Assembly: GCA_011389935.1 (NCBI GenBank)
Contig: JAABTJ010000013.1
Span: 21,315-85,314, forward strand
Direction of reading: 5' to 3'
Length of the DNA stretch: 64,000 bases
DNA from: Desulfobacteraceae bacterium
GTDB lineage: Bacteria > Desulfobacterota > Desulfobacteria > Desulfobacterales > Desulfosalsimonadaceae
Shown: piece after piece, positions 36,998 to 46,136 of the stretch
Position numbering within the stretch: position 1 is the stretch's first letter
How the letters are laid out: every line of letters starts with the position of its first letter
Translations under genes and position numbers: made by a program
The notes under the pieces: model-generated
Databases searched by the model: none
Told to the model about the DNA's origin: nothing
The model's input: only the letters and a program-made list of their open reading frames with translations

Positions 36998-38086
36998 CTA
37001 TGCCTCCTTTTTGTCCCTTTCGTCTTCCGGAATGCTGGCAAGCGTTTTCAGCCAGGCTTTCATTACCGCATGGACAAGCGTTGCCAGGGGTATTGCCAGA
37101 AAAAGACCCCATATTCCCCATAGTCCCCCGAAAAAGAGTACCGCTACGATAATAGCGACCGGGTGCAGGTTCACCACTTCCGAAAGAAGCAGCGGGACAA
37201 GGATGTTTCCGTCGATAAGCTGAATAATGCCATAGGCGATCATCACGTAGACAAATTCCGCCCCGAATCCCCACTGGAAAAAAGCCACGAGCAATATGGG
37301 TATGGTCATTACGGTGGCGCCGATGTAGGGGACGAGCACCGATATACCTACGAAAAACGAAAGCAGCATGGCGTAATTTAAATCAAGCAGCAAAAAGGTG
37401 ATAAAGGTTGTCGCCCAGACGAGGAAGATTTCAAGCATTTTACCACGAACGAAATTGGCCACCTGATGGTTGGCCTCGCTCCAGACCTCTTCTGAGAGTT
37501 CCAGATTTTTGGGAAGCAGTCTGGTGATCCATGCCAGCAGCATGTGCTTGTCCTTCAGGAAAAACAAGACGAGAAAGGGGACCAGGACCAGGTAAATAAG
37601 CAATGAAATCAAGTTGCGAAGCGATGAAACCGTAAACATCAGCACGTTTTGCCCCAGCTTTCCCATTTCCGAGCGGATAACGCCGAAAAGTTGACGGATC
37701 TGGGTCTCTGAAACATATTCCGGATACCGCTCCGGAAGCCTGAGAAGAGTATGCTGAACGCTGGATACATATTCAGGCAGATCATGGACAAGCTGGCCGA
37801 CCTGCTTGGACATCAGGGGGAAAATGCCCGCGATCAGCAGGAAAAGGCAGGCGAGAAAGAGCAGGAACGTAACGGCAACGGCAATGAATCGGGGAATCCG
37901 TATCGCCGTAAGACGTGAAACAAAACCCTCCAAAACATATGCGATGATCAGCGCCAGGAAGACGGGCTGCAGCATGTTGCCCACCAGGATCACCGTAAGA
38001 AATGCGCCGATAAGAATAAGCCAGAGGGTGATCACCTGGGGGTGGGAGAAGTACTCATGGAACCAATCCTGAAGCATTTTGATCAT
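36998..38086 (-). CDS. AI-2E/PerM family permease
   Basis: 362 aa with about eight membrane helices. It shows LALIIAYVLEGFVSRL near the N terminus, the family motif VLVPYIGATVMTIP in the C-terminal half, and LHPVAIIVAVLFFGGLWGIWGLFLAIPLA near the end. Members export autoinducer-2, sodium or protons, or have unknown cargo, so a specific substrate should not be assigned. It lies 58 bp upstream of thyX on the same strand. Confidence 0.9.
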   Translation of the reverse strand: MIKMLQDWFHEYFSHPQVITLWLILIGAFLTVILVGNMLQPVFLALIIAYVLEGFVSRLTAIRIPRFIAVAVTFLLFLACLFLLIAGIFPLMSKQVGQLVHDLPEYVSSVQHTLLRLPERYPEYVSETQIRQLFGVIRSEMGKLGQNVLMFTVSSLRNLISLLIYLVLVPFLVLFFLKDKHMLLAWITRLLPKNLELSEEVWSEANHQVANFVRGKMLEIFLVWATTFITFLLLDLNYAMLLSFFVGISVLVPYIGATVMTIPILLVAFFQWGFGAEFVYVMIAYGIIQLIDGNILVPLLLSEVVNLHPVAIIVAVLFFGGLWGIWGLFLAIPLATLVHAVMKAWLKTLASIPEDERDKKEA

Positions 38087-38122
38087 GTGCGTTGCCCCGG
38101 CGGCTGGATCGATATACGGTTG

Positions 38123-38974
38123 TCATATGTGATCATTGAGCCAGTTTTCAAGGTCATTGATCACCTGCTTTCGGTAGTTGTCGGCCTCATTGTATATCTC
38201 ATGGTACATCTCTTCATAATACCCGAGGGTCTTGTCATCCGATGCAATATTTGTGAAAAAGGTGCGGGATGCTTCGGGGTTGGCGAGCCGGTCATCGCCT
38301 GCAACCTGCATCAAAACGGGTATTTGTAAACGATTTGCGTTTTTCATTGTCTCTTCGGTGGTTTTCATGAATTCGATTCCCCATCTTGCGGTAATCCGCC
38401 TGTGTACGAGGGGATCGGCAAGATATGCATCAACGACTTTCTGGTCATGGCTTAAAAACCGGACTTCCAGTTCGTTGTCAAAGGAAAAGGCGGGCATCAG
38501 GATCGACATCAACCGCGCGACTGCGACCTTGGCAGCAGGCGGTTTTTCCGCCGGTGCCAGACCGGGGGAGGAGGCAATGACGCCGTTTAGTGTATTTCCC
38601 CGCTGCTGCGCATAGTTCAGGGCGATCAGCCCGCCCATGCTGTGGCCGAGAAGGAAAAAAGGAGCATCCTTCGAAAGCGCGCTGCGGAACTTTTCAATCA
38701 TGATTTCAAGATCATCGATATATTCCTGGAAACGTGCGATATGTCCGCGTTTCCCCTGGCTCTTTCCGTGTCCCCGATGATCGTAGGAAAACACCGTAAA
38801 CCCTTCTGATGTAAGGTCTTTCGTTAAACGGGCATATCGGCCGCTGTGCTCCCCAAGGCCGTGGGCGATAAGAATTGCGGCCCGCGCGTTTTCAACAGGG
38901 TGATGCCTGTAAAACAGCCGGGTACCATCTTTTGATAAAACATGATCCGTAATTTCAGAAATCTTCTCCGTCAT
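38123..38974 (-). CDS. Monoacylglycerol-lipase-like alpha/beta hydrolase
   Basis: 283 aa. The serine-hydrolase features are IAHGLGEHSGRYARL (oxyanion site), YDHRGHGKSQGKRG, the nucleophile elbow GHSMGGL, the acid in QVAGDDRLANP and the histidine in EEMYHEIYNE. These match the monoglyceride lipase/lysophospholipase (PldB-like) group. The ATG at 38974 is preceded by GGCAGGAA; an earlier in-frame ATG at 39037 is less supported. It probably releases fatty acids from monoacylglycerols or lysolipids in the cytoplasm. Confidence 0.9.
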   Translation of the reverse strand: MTEKISEITDHVLSKDGTRLFYRHHPVENARAAILIAHGLGEHSGRYARLTKDLTSEGFTVFSYDHRGHGKSQGKRGHIARFQEYIDDLEIMIEKFRSALSKDAPFFLLGHSMGGLIALNYAQQRGNTLNGVIASSPGLAPAEKPPAAKVAVARLMSILMPAFSFDNELEVRFLSHDQKVVDAYLADPLVHRRITARWGIEFMKTTEETMKNANRLQIPVLMQVAGDDRLANPEASRTFFTNIASDDKTLGYYEEMYHEIYNEADNYRKQVINDLENWLNDHI

Positions 38975-39268
38975 GGTTCCTGCCTTTCTGGTAAAAATTT
39001 CGGTCACATGTTTACAGCCGCCCGTACCGGCTGACACTTCCTTTTATAGTCGTCTATTCTGCCGCGGATAATGTTCATGCGATTTTCCGCCGGCATTCAT
39101 TGGATCAAAAGGGGAGACACAAGACGATTCTACACAAATGAAGCAACAATATCAGCTTTTTTTGCAATCTGCAAATGGAACTTCAGGAGGCATGAGCCTG
39201 CAAAGAATCGACAGGATAGTAAGGAAGGAAACAGGGGAGGGGGGAGGCGAGGCCCACAGAGAAAACCA

Positions 39269-39323
39269 CAGAGATCCACAGAGGGGGACTGTCAGCCCCC
39301 CTGTTTTGCTCTGTGGATCTCTG
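39269..39323. repeat. Perfect 15-bp-arm palindrome
   Basis: CAGAGATCCACAGAG (39269-39283) pairs perfectly with CTCTGTGGATCTCTG (39309-39323); G-rich and C-rich tracts just inside also pair. The spacer is 25 bp. Confidence 0.75.
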
Positions 39324-39344
39324 CGTCTCCCCTGTGGTTATGCT

Positions 39345-39498
39345 TGACGGCTTCGTAAAAAGCCCAATATCTGCGTTGCGCACAATCTTTGAAGAATCTT
39401 ACGTACGCCTAAGTACGCTCAATTCTTCAAAAATTGTACGCGCCTTGATCTTGAACTTTTACCTTTGCCGTCCAAAATCGGCTTTTGCGAGCTCATCA
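39345..39498. repeat. 154-bp nested palindromic element, copy 2
   Basis: Same length and order as copy 1, with shared blocks CCAATATCTGCGTT, TTACGTACG-CTAAGTACGCT and CGCCTTGATCTTGAACTTTT. The inner stem sequence differs (GCGCACAAT...TGAAGAAT with ATTCTTCA...ATTGT.CGCGC) but still pairs. Confidence 0.8.
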
Positions 39499-39581
39499 TG
39501 CTTCGTTTCCGGTCATTAGACGCCGCAGATATGCGCTTCCGACCATCCGGCAGCCTCTACACCGCTGCACGGCGATTCGTA

Positions 39582-40790
39582 TCATTGCTTGTACTTGCCG
39601 ATAATGCCGATGCTGCAGATGTTCTGGAACGGAAAACCACCGAGATTATGGGTCATGCCCAAACGCGGGTTTTCAATCTGTCGTTCTTCGGCACGACCGT
39701 GGAGCTGCAGGTACATTTCATAGAGCATGCGCAGCCCGGAAGCCCCGATGGGATGTCCGAAACATTTGAGCCCGCCGTCCACCTGGGCGGGAACACCGCC
39801 GTCCCGATCGTAAAATCCGTCCATAATATCCTTGATGGCTTTGCCGCGCTCGGATATGTGGAGATCTTCATAGGTGACGAGCTCGGTTATGGAAAAGCAG
39901 TCATGCAGTTCCATCATGGAAATCTCTTGTCTCGGATTTTCCACGCCGGCTTCCTTGTACGCTTCTATACTGCACTTCGAGGTGGTCACGAAGTGGTCCC
40001 CGTCCCAGCTGTCAAAACCGGACTCCTCGCCGCTGCTTAGCGCCAGCTGAAGCGCCTTGACCGTGACGAAATCCGTTTTCCCCATTTTTCTTGCAATTTC
40101 CGGTGTGGTTACGATCGCACAGGCCGAACCGTCGCTGACGCCGCAGCAGTCGAAAAGCCCCAACGGATGGGCAATGATGGGGGACGCCATGACCTGGTCC
40201 ACGCTAACCTTTTTGCGAAGGTGGGCCTTGGGGTTGAGCGAGCCGTTTTCATGGCTTTTTGCCGAAATGTGCGCCATGGCGCGCTTGAGATCTTCGTCTT
40301 TAATCTTGTATTTCGCGGCATACGCCGATGCCAGCTGTGCAAAAGAGCCGGGCGCGGTCAGGTTGGGCCACCATTGCCACAGGAGGGAGCCGGTGTTGGA
40401 GCCGCCGCCGGGAAGCCCGCCATACCCCGTATCCTTGAGCTTTTCAACGCCCAGCGCAAGACATATGTCATAGGCGCCGCTGGCCACCGCGTAGCATGCG
40501 CCGCGGAAGGCCTCGGTGCCCGTTGCGCAATAGTTTTCAACCCGGGTGACCGGTATTTTCTGCAGGCGCAGCGTGGTGGCCATGGGCATGGCCGTTTTGC
40601 CGACGTTCACCTCGTCCATGCACGTTCCAAACCATGCGGCCTGGATATCTTTCTGCTCGATTCCGGCATCGGCCACGCATTCCTCGAACGCCTCCAGCAT
40701 AAGCTCCTCAGCGCCAATGTCCCACCGTTCACCAAAGCGGGTGCAACCCATACCGATGATTGCGACTTTATCCTTTATCCCTGTAGCCAT
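39582..40790 (-). CDS. SCP2-type thiolase/acetyl-CoA acetyltransferase
   Basis: 402 aa. The nucleophile cysteine is Cys88 in ENYCATGTEAFRG, and the HPIGASG motif supplies the C-terminal histidine. HDCFSITEL is typical of SCP2/archaeal-type thiolases rather than FadA. It should cleave or form 3-oxoacyl-CoA. ATG 40790 is six bases from AGGAGG, better than ATG 40796, which touches it. It lies directly downstream of the HMG-CoA-synthase-like fusion gene, reminiscent of archaeal thiolase/HMG-CoA synthase/DUF35 complexes. Confidence 0.9.
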   Translation of the reverse strand: MATGIKDKVAIIGMGCTRFGERWDIGAEELMLEAFEECVADAGIEQKDIQAAWFGTCMDEVNVGKTAMPMATTLRLQKIPVTRVENYCATGTEAFRGACYAVASGAYDICLALGVEKLKDTGYGGLPGGGSNTGSLLWQWWPNLTAPGSFAQLASAYAAKYKIKDEDLKRAMAHISAKSHENGSLNPKAHLRKKVSVDQVMASPIIAHPLGLFDCCGVSDGSACAIVTTPEIARKMGKTDFVTVKALQLALSSGEESGFDSWDGDHFVTTSKCSIEAYKEAGVENPRQEISMMELHDCFSITELVTYEDLHISERGKAIKDIMDGFYDRDGGVPAQVDGGLKCFGHPIGASGLRMLYEMYLQLHGRAEERQIENPRLGMTHNLGGFPFQNICSIGIIGKYKQ

Positions 40791-40863
40791 TTTCATCCTC
40801 CTGGCTTTTGTGTTGTATGTTTTTCCTTGCAGGTTTTCGATTTTACTGCTTTTATCGCCCGAC

Positions 40864-43596
40864 CTACCGCATTTTGAACAGCTTTCCGATGAGCTGTGAT
40901 TTCATGACGTCACCGCCGATCTTGAGCTTGCCGGATGTGAAAGCGGCCATTGGGTCGAGCTTTCCGGAAATCATGTCGATAAAGTCGTTGTCCGATATCT
41001 TCAGCGTGCAGGATGGTTTTTCAGCAACGCCCTGCGTTACGGTGCAGGCCCCATCGGAAACGCTGACGGTCCAATCCCCGCCCCCCGGGCCGGAAATGGA
41101 ATACTGGAAGACGACATCCACCCCCTTGGCGGCTTCCGGGTCAAAGGCTTCGGGCATTTTTTCGAAAATTTCGGAAACCGAAGGGCCGGCGGCCTTGCCC
41201 GCCTCCCCGCCGCTTCCTTTTTTGGGTTCTTCGGGGGGGGCCATCATCGCAAACATTGCACTGTTGAGGTCTTCCATCTCCTTTGCCCCGGCCATGTCAT
41301 TGATGGCAGAAAAGTTTTCACTGATCTCCTCCGGTGTGGGGGGCGCGTCTTCTTTCCCCAGCTTGACCCCCTTGCCGGTCAATACGGCCGCTCGGTTGAA
41401 ATACCCCATGCCCGTATTGAATATTCCGCCCGATTCCCCGCAGGCGTCGCTGCACAGATACAGCGCAATGGGGACGACGAACTCCGGCTTCATTTTTTCG
41501 AAAATGTCCGGCGGCATGACGTCTTCGGTCAGTCGGGATGCGGCGATCGGTGCAATGGTATTGACGTGGATGTTGTATTTTTTTCCTTCCAGCTTGAGGG
41601 TGTTGGCCATTCCCACCAGGGCCATTTTGGCCGCGGAGTAGTTGGTTTGGCCGAAGTTTCCGTAAAGCCCTGCTGCCGAGGTCGTCATGAGGATACGGCC
41701 GTAGCCGTTCTCCCGCATCACCGCAAATGCGGGGCGGGTTACGTTGTACGCGCCGTTTAAGTGAACGGCAAGCACCGCGTTCCAGTTTTCCGGCTCCATT
41801 TTGATAAAGCTCTTGTCTCTCAGGATGCCGGCATTGTTGATAAGGATGTCTATTTTCCCGAACGTATCCACGGCGGTTTTGACGATATTTTCGCCGCCTT
41901 CCGGCGTTGCCACGTTGTCGTAATTGGCGACCGCTTTGCCGCCCGCGGAAATGATCTCGTCGACCACCGCCTGGGCCGGGGTGGCGGAACCCCCGCCGGA
42001 GCCGTCCCTGGCACCGCCAAGGTCGTTGACGACCACGACGGCCCCCCGCCTGGCAAGTTCCAGGGCATAGGCCTTGCCGAGGCCGCCTCCGGCGCCGGTA
42101 ACAATGGCCACCTGGCCGTCAAATTGTATTCTGGAGAGTTCTTCCACCGCCCCCGGAATCGGGGTGGCTTTCCAGAAGTAATTCACAAACCCGCGATTCT
42201 TATCCTCCCCCCGTTTTCTGAACACCATGCGGACCGGGAGGCCGACCTTGATTTCGTCCAGTTTGCAATCGGTGAAATCCGCATTGAAACGACCCCCCCC
42301 CTCAAACTGGATCATGCCGTAAATATGGGGCGGATCAAGGGATACGGCGAGGAGGTCCCCGGTATAGGTTTTTACCTTTGCGGGGATTTCCGAATATTCG
42401 TAGTCTTCCTGGGAGTGCCTGGCAAGGCATTCCGGATTGACGCACACCTGGGTTTTCGGAAACTGCGGCGTGCCGCAGGCGTTGCATTTCCCGCCCACGA
42501 GCCCGAGGATCATATTGCGCTTCCGGTACAGGGTCGTCATGGCGGTCTGGGTCTCCGCCTCGGCCCGGATGCCCATGTCCGGATTGATCAAATCGCGGAA
42601 GACCAGGAACTTGGAATAGTTGTCGATGGTCTCCCGGTTTTCCTCAGCGGTTGTAAAGGGTGCGCGTTTTTTACCGTTTTCGATGTGTTCGGTGACCTCG
42701 AAATACATGGCGTTGCACCCCTGGCCGAAGCCGGCCATCAGGATCCGGTCCCCTGGTTTTGCATCATCCAAAGCCTTTGTCATCATCAAAAGCGGATGGG
42801 CGCAGCCGGTTTCACCGCAGACTTCGTGGAGATTGTCCACCGCTTTGTCTCCGGCGCCGAGTTTATGGGCGATTTTTTTGTGCTCCGCCTTGAAAAAGCA
42901 TGGAAAAACGAACTTGTCCACGTCGTCCATGGTGATGTTCAATTTTTCAAACAGGCCGTTGACGGCTTTCGGGATGATCTTTGAATACCCCTCGTCGCGG
43001 ATCCATCGCTCTTCCCAGGCGTAGTCAAAACGGTTGCGGGCCCCGCGGTAATGGCCGACAAAGTCGTCGGATACCGTGTACGCCCCTTTGAACGCGGCGA
43101 TGACGTCCGTGTCGCCCACCAGAAAAGAGGCTGCCCCGTCGCCGAACCACATTTCATAGAAGCCTGCCGGCCGCGTTTCCCGTTTATCCGCTGCGGTAAC
43201 GAGGATGTTTCTCCGGTCCCCGCCTTTGGCGGCTTCGAGAGCGGCAAGGAGCGCGCTTGTTCCGGCCTTCTGCGACGATGTGAAATCCGAGGCCAAAATG
43301 TCCGTTTTCAGGTTTAAGGCGGTTGCGACGATGCCGGCGTTCTGTCTGTCCGCAAAAGGGAGGGTGGTCGACGCCAGAAACATGCCGCTGATCTGTTTTT
43401 TGTCCATGCCCGTAAGACAGCTGCGGGAGGCTTCCACGGACATGGTGATGGAATCTTCGTCCCAGTTGCACATGGAGCGGGTTCCCTGGGCGACCATCAC
43501 AATGGCGGGGGCAAACCATCCCATGGACTGGTAAATGGCCGATCGATTGAGCCTGAGGCGCGGAATATATGCACCATATGAAGTTATGCCGATCAT
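40864..43596 (-). CDS. Four-domain fusion: HMG-CoA-synthase-like, DUF35, SDR, SCP2
   Basis: 910 aa. Residues 1-~345 are an HMG-CoA-synthase-like thiolase fold. About 365-490 form a DUF35 zinc ribbon plus OB fold (CNACGTPQFPKTQVC, then NPEC). About 500-780 are a short-chain dehydrogenase (VTGAGGGLGKAY, catalytic TSAAGLYGNFGQTNYSAAK). About 800-910 are an SCP2 sterol-carrier domain ending GGDVMKSQLIGKLF. In the first domain the nucleophile motif, CKAGT in archaeal enzymes, reads QKAGT (Gln109), as in decarboxylating KSQ domains. The ATG at 43596 follows AAGGAG. It may bind a hydrophobic acyl-CoA and run two or more steps of a chain-shortening pathway; the substrate is unknown. Confidence 0.9.
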   Translation of the reverse strand: MIGITSYGAYIPRLRLNRSAIYQSMGWFAPAIVMVAQGTRSMCNWDEDSITMSVEASRSCLTGMDKKQISGMFLASTTLPFADRQNAGIVATALNLKTDILASDFTSSQKAGTSALLAALEAAKGGDRRNILVTAADKRETRPAGFYEMWFGDGAASFLVGDTDVIAAFKGAYTVSDDFVGHYRGARNRFDYAWEERWIRDEGYSKIIPKAVNGLFEKLNITMDDVDKFVFPCFFKAEHKKIAHKLGAGDKAVDNLHEVCGETGCAHPLLMMTKALDDAKPGDRILMAGFGQGCNAMYFEVTEHIENGKKRAPFTTAEENRETIDNYSKFLVFRDLINPDMGIRAEAETQTAMTTLYRKRNMILGLVGGKCNACGTPQFPKTQVCVNPECLARHSQEDYEYSEIPAKVKTYTGDLLAVSLDPPHIYGMIQFEGGGRFNADFTDCKLDEIKVGLPVRMVFRKRGEDKNRGFVNYFWKATPIPGAVEELSRIQFDGQVAIVTGAGGGLGKAYALELARRGAVVVVNDLGGARDGSGGGSATPAQAVVDEIISAGGKAVANYDNVATPEGGENIVKTAVDTFGKIDILINNAGILRDKSFIKMEPENWNAVLAVHLNGAYNVTRPAFAVMRENGYGRILMTTSAAGLYGNFGQTNYSAAKMALVGMANTLKLEGKKYNIHVNTIAPIAASRLTEDVMPPDIFEKMKPEFVVPIALYLCSDACGESGGIFNTGMGYFNRAAVLTGKGVKLGKEDAPPTPEEISENFSAINDMAGAKEMEDLNSAMFAMMAPPEEPKKGSGGEAGKAAGPSVSEIFEKMPEAFDPEAAKGVDVVFQYSISGPGGGDWTVSVSDGACTVTQGVAEKPSCTLKISDNDFIDMISGKLDPMAAFTSGKLKIGGDVMKSQLIGKLFKMR

Positions 43597-43680
43597 TTTT
43601 GAACTCCTTGTTCTCTGATATTTGGAAAAACCGGTTTCTGGTTCAATACCGGACATGTCCCGGAATTGGGCGTTTTTTCC

Positions 43681-45801
43681 CTACAGCTTGAAAAGCTTTT
43701 CAATAAGCTGGGACTTCATGATGTCTCCGCCGATTTTGAGCTTTCCGGCTGTATAGGCCTGCATGGCCGGGAGTTCGCCGTTCATCATTGCCAGAAAATC
43801 CGTATCGGACATGGAAAGCGTGCATGTCGGTTTATCATGGGTCCCGGCGCTAACACTGCAGGTGCCGTCCGCGATTTCGCAGAACCAGTTTCCGCCTTTG
43901 TCGCCGCTGATATCGTACTGGAAAACCACGTTTACCCCCTTGGCCGCATCGGGCTGGAACGCACCGGTCATGGCGTCGAACACCGCGGCCACATCGGTAA
44001 ATTTTCCGGCCGAATCGTCTGCGGCGGGCGTTTCCGCTTTTGCGGGGGATGAAAAGGCATTGATGATATCGCCGACAACAGCATTGAGCTCTTCGTACTC
44101 CTTGCCGTTTTTCAGGCTGCTGATTTTGTCAATGGCGGCGGACACGTCTTCGACGCTGGGCCATGAGGCTGCATCGCCGATAACGGTGCCCGCTCCGGTG
44201 ACCACCGCCGCCCGGTTGAATACGCCCATGCCGGCATTGTATATGTTCCCGGAGACTTCGCAGCGGTCCGAGCAGAGGAAAAGAACCAGCGGTGAGACGT
44301 ATTCCGGTTTGAGTTTGTCAAAAAGGTCCGGCGGCAGAATGTCTTCGGTGAGCCGCGATGCGGCAAGCGGGGCAATGGTATTGACCTTGATGTTGTATTT
44401 TCTGCCCTCGATTTTCAGGGTGTTCATCAGGCCCACCAGGCCCATTTTGGCAGCGGAATAGTTGGTCTGGCCGAAGTTGCCGTAAAGACCGGCGGCGGAC
44501 GTGGTATTGATGATGCGGCCATATCCTTTTTCGCGCATCACGGCGAAAGCCGGCCGGGTAACATGATACGCCCCGTTCAAATGGACGTCGAGCACGGCCT
44601 GCCAGCTTTCCGGATCCATTTTAAGGAAGCTCTTGTCCCGGAGTATGCCGGCGTTGTTGATCAGTATATCCACGGTGCCGAAGGCGTCCGCGGCCATTTT
44701 GACGATATTTTCTCCTCCTTCGGAGGTCGCCACGTTGTCGTAGTTCGCGATGGCGGTCCCCCCTTCGGCAACGATTTCATCGACGACCTTCTGGGCGGGT
44801 GTGACGGAGCCGCCGCCTGATCCGTCCCTTGCACCGCCGAGGTCGTTGACCACGACTTTTGCGCCCCGCGCGGCCAGGTCTTTGGCGTATACGCGCCCGA
44901 GACCGCCCCCGGCGCCGGTGATGATGGCGACTTTTCCGTCAAACCGGATTTCATCCTTCGGGATGTCGCCGTATTCGAAAACGCCGTTGGTGATGACCAC
45001 GTCGCCCGTTTTTGAATTGATTGTCCGCCATACGGCCTTTCCGTCTTCGACCTTCCAGATCTGGGTTTTAATGGGATCCCCGGGGTATAGGGGGCGTGAA
45101 AACCGGCAGGACAGCCGGTGAACCCGTTCCGGTTCGCCGGGGACGAGATTTTTTATCAGGGACCGGCACGCATAGCCGTGGGTGCACAACCCGTGCATGA
45201 TTGGCATTTCAAACCCGGACATTTTTGCAAATTCAGGGTCCACGTGGAGCTGGAAAACGTCCCCGGAAAGGCGGTACAAAAGGGGCTGGTCCTGGGACGG
45301 CTGCGCCTCGTCCTCAAAATCCGGGGCACGCTCCGGGATTTCCACTTTTGCCGCCGGCGCCGGTTTGCCCCCGAATCCGCCGTCCAGCCGGCAGAAAAGC
45401 CGGATCACACTGGTAAACAGGCGCCTTCCTTTTTCATCGCAGGTTACGCTTTCCCCCACGACGATCGCCCCTTTGTCTTTTCCCATGTCAAAGATGTCGG
45501 AGATCTTGCCTTCCGTGACCATGGTTCCTTCCGTGGGAATGGGGCTGTGATATATCAGCTCCTGTTCGCCATGGAGGATGCCGGCATAATTGACCTCGGC
45601 CTTTTGCGCGATATGGGAGAGAAACTCGAAGACGGCCGCGATCCCGAAGCTGGGAATGACTTTCAGGTCCTTTTCATAGACAAATTCGAGTTCGTCAAAT
45701 CCCGCGCCTACACCCAGTGCGTAAAGGATCACGTCCTTCCAGCGGTAATCCTTTTTGACGGGGCCGATTTTCTGACCCACGGCTTCCAGGTTTAGTGCCA
45801 T
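43681..45801 (-). CDS. Multifunctional enzyme: MaoC hydratase, SDR dehydrogenase, SCP2
   Basis: 706 aa. The N-terminal ~300 residues are a double hot-dog 2-enoyl-CoA hydratase with the hydratase-2 motif FEMPIMHGLCTHG. About 310-590 are an SDR 3-hydroxyacyl-CoA dehydrogenase (ITGAGGGLGRVYAKDL, YSAAK). About 600-706 are an SCP2 domain. This has the same parts as peroxisomal MFE-2, but in a different order (hydratase first). The SDR-SCP2 part is closely similar to the one in the 910-aa neighbour, pointing to duplication. The ATG at 45801 follows AAGGAGG; longer in-frame starts are not supported. Confidence 0.93.
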   Translation of the reverse strand: MALNLEAVGQKIGPVKKDYRWKDVILYALGVGAGFDELEFVYEKDLKVIPSFGIAAVFEFLSHIAQKAEVNYAGILHGEQELIYHSPIPTEGTMVTEGKISDIFDMGKDKGAIVVGESVTCDEKGRRLFTSVIRLFCRLDGGFGGKPAPAAKVEIPERAPDFEDEAQPSQDQPLLYRLSGDVFQLHVDPEFAKMSGFEMPIMHGLCTHGYACRSLIKNLVPGEPERVHRLSCRFSRPLYPGDPIKTQIWKVEDGKAVWRTINSKTGDVVITNGVFEYGDIPKDEIRFDGKVAIITGAGGGLGRVYAKDLAARGAKVVVNDLGGARDGSGGGSVTPAQKVVDEIVAEGGTAIANYDNVATSEGGENIVKMAADAFGTVDILINNAGILRDKSFLKMDPESWQAVLDVHLNGAYHVTRPAFAVMREKGYGRIINTTSAAGLYGNFGQTNYSAAKMGLVGLMNTLKIEGRKYNIKVNTIAPLAASRLTEDILPPDLFDKLKPEYVSPLVLFLCSDRCEVSGNIYNAGMGVFNRAAVVTGAGTVIGDAASWPSVEDVSAAIDKISSLKNGKEYEELNAVVGDIINAFSSPAKAETPAADDSAGKFTDVAAVFDAMTGAFQPDAAKGVNVVFQYDISGDKGGNWFCEIADGTCSVSAGTHDKPTCTLSMSDTDFLAMMNGELPAMQAYTAGKLKIGGDIMKSQLIEKLFKL

Positions 45802-46136
45802 TTTTCGCCTCCTTGAATGGAAAGTGGTTGGAATATCGTACGGTTGGTTTTCATAAAAAAAGGAGTGAATTCCAGGATATTGGTTCACATCAAAAACTTC
45901 CATCAAATGATGGGGAAAATCATATGGATTTTTATTTATTCTGTCAAAGGGTTTTTGTGCTGGGGGTGATTTTTTCCATTTTTTCAGTAAGACACCATTT
46001 TCTCCGATTGGGTGATGGAATCAAATGATGGACAAATCCGACGCCGGATGTTATATTTATCGGCCAGTATGCTTGGAGCAATATTGGGTGGGCGCAGTCG
46101 TACGCCGGAAATACATCGCACCAATTGGGAGGCTAC
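45802..46136. promoter_or_regulatory. Divergent control region with paired 12-bp repeats
   Basis: 335 bp between the divergent fusion-enzyme operon and the CoA-transferase gene. ATCAAATGATGG occurs at 45902-45913, inside the dyad CCATCA-AA-TGATGG (45900-45913), and again at 46020-46031. These are candidate binding sites for the TetR protein encoded at 47376. A stretch at 46074-46092 resembles one end of the hairpin elements at 26 kb. Confidence 0.45.

Larger units (their letters stand above)
38975..39581. other. Intergenic region with palindromes
   Basis: About 600 bp without a gene. It contains the long palindrome at 39269-39323 and a complete copy of the 154-bp element at 39345-39498. Confidence 0.6.

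Noticed and set aside
41761..42984. 407-codon plus-strand frame in the fusion-enzyme gene
   Set aside because: The minus-strand frame carries unmistakable DUF35 and SDR motifs; the plus-strand product resembles nothing.
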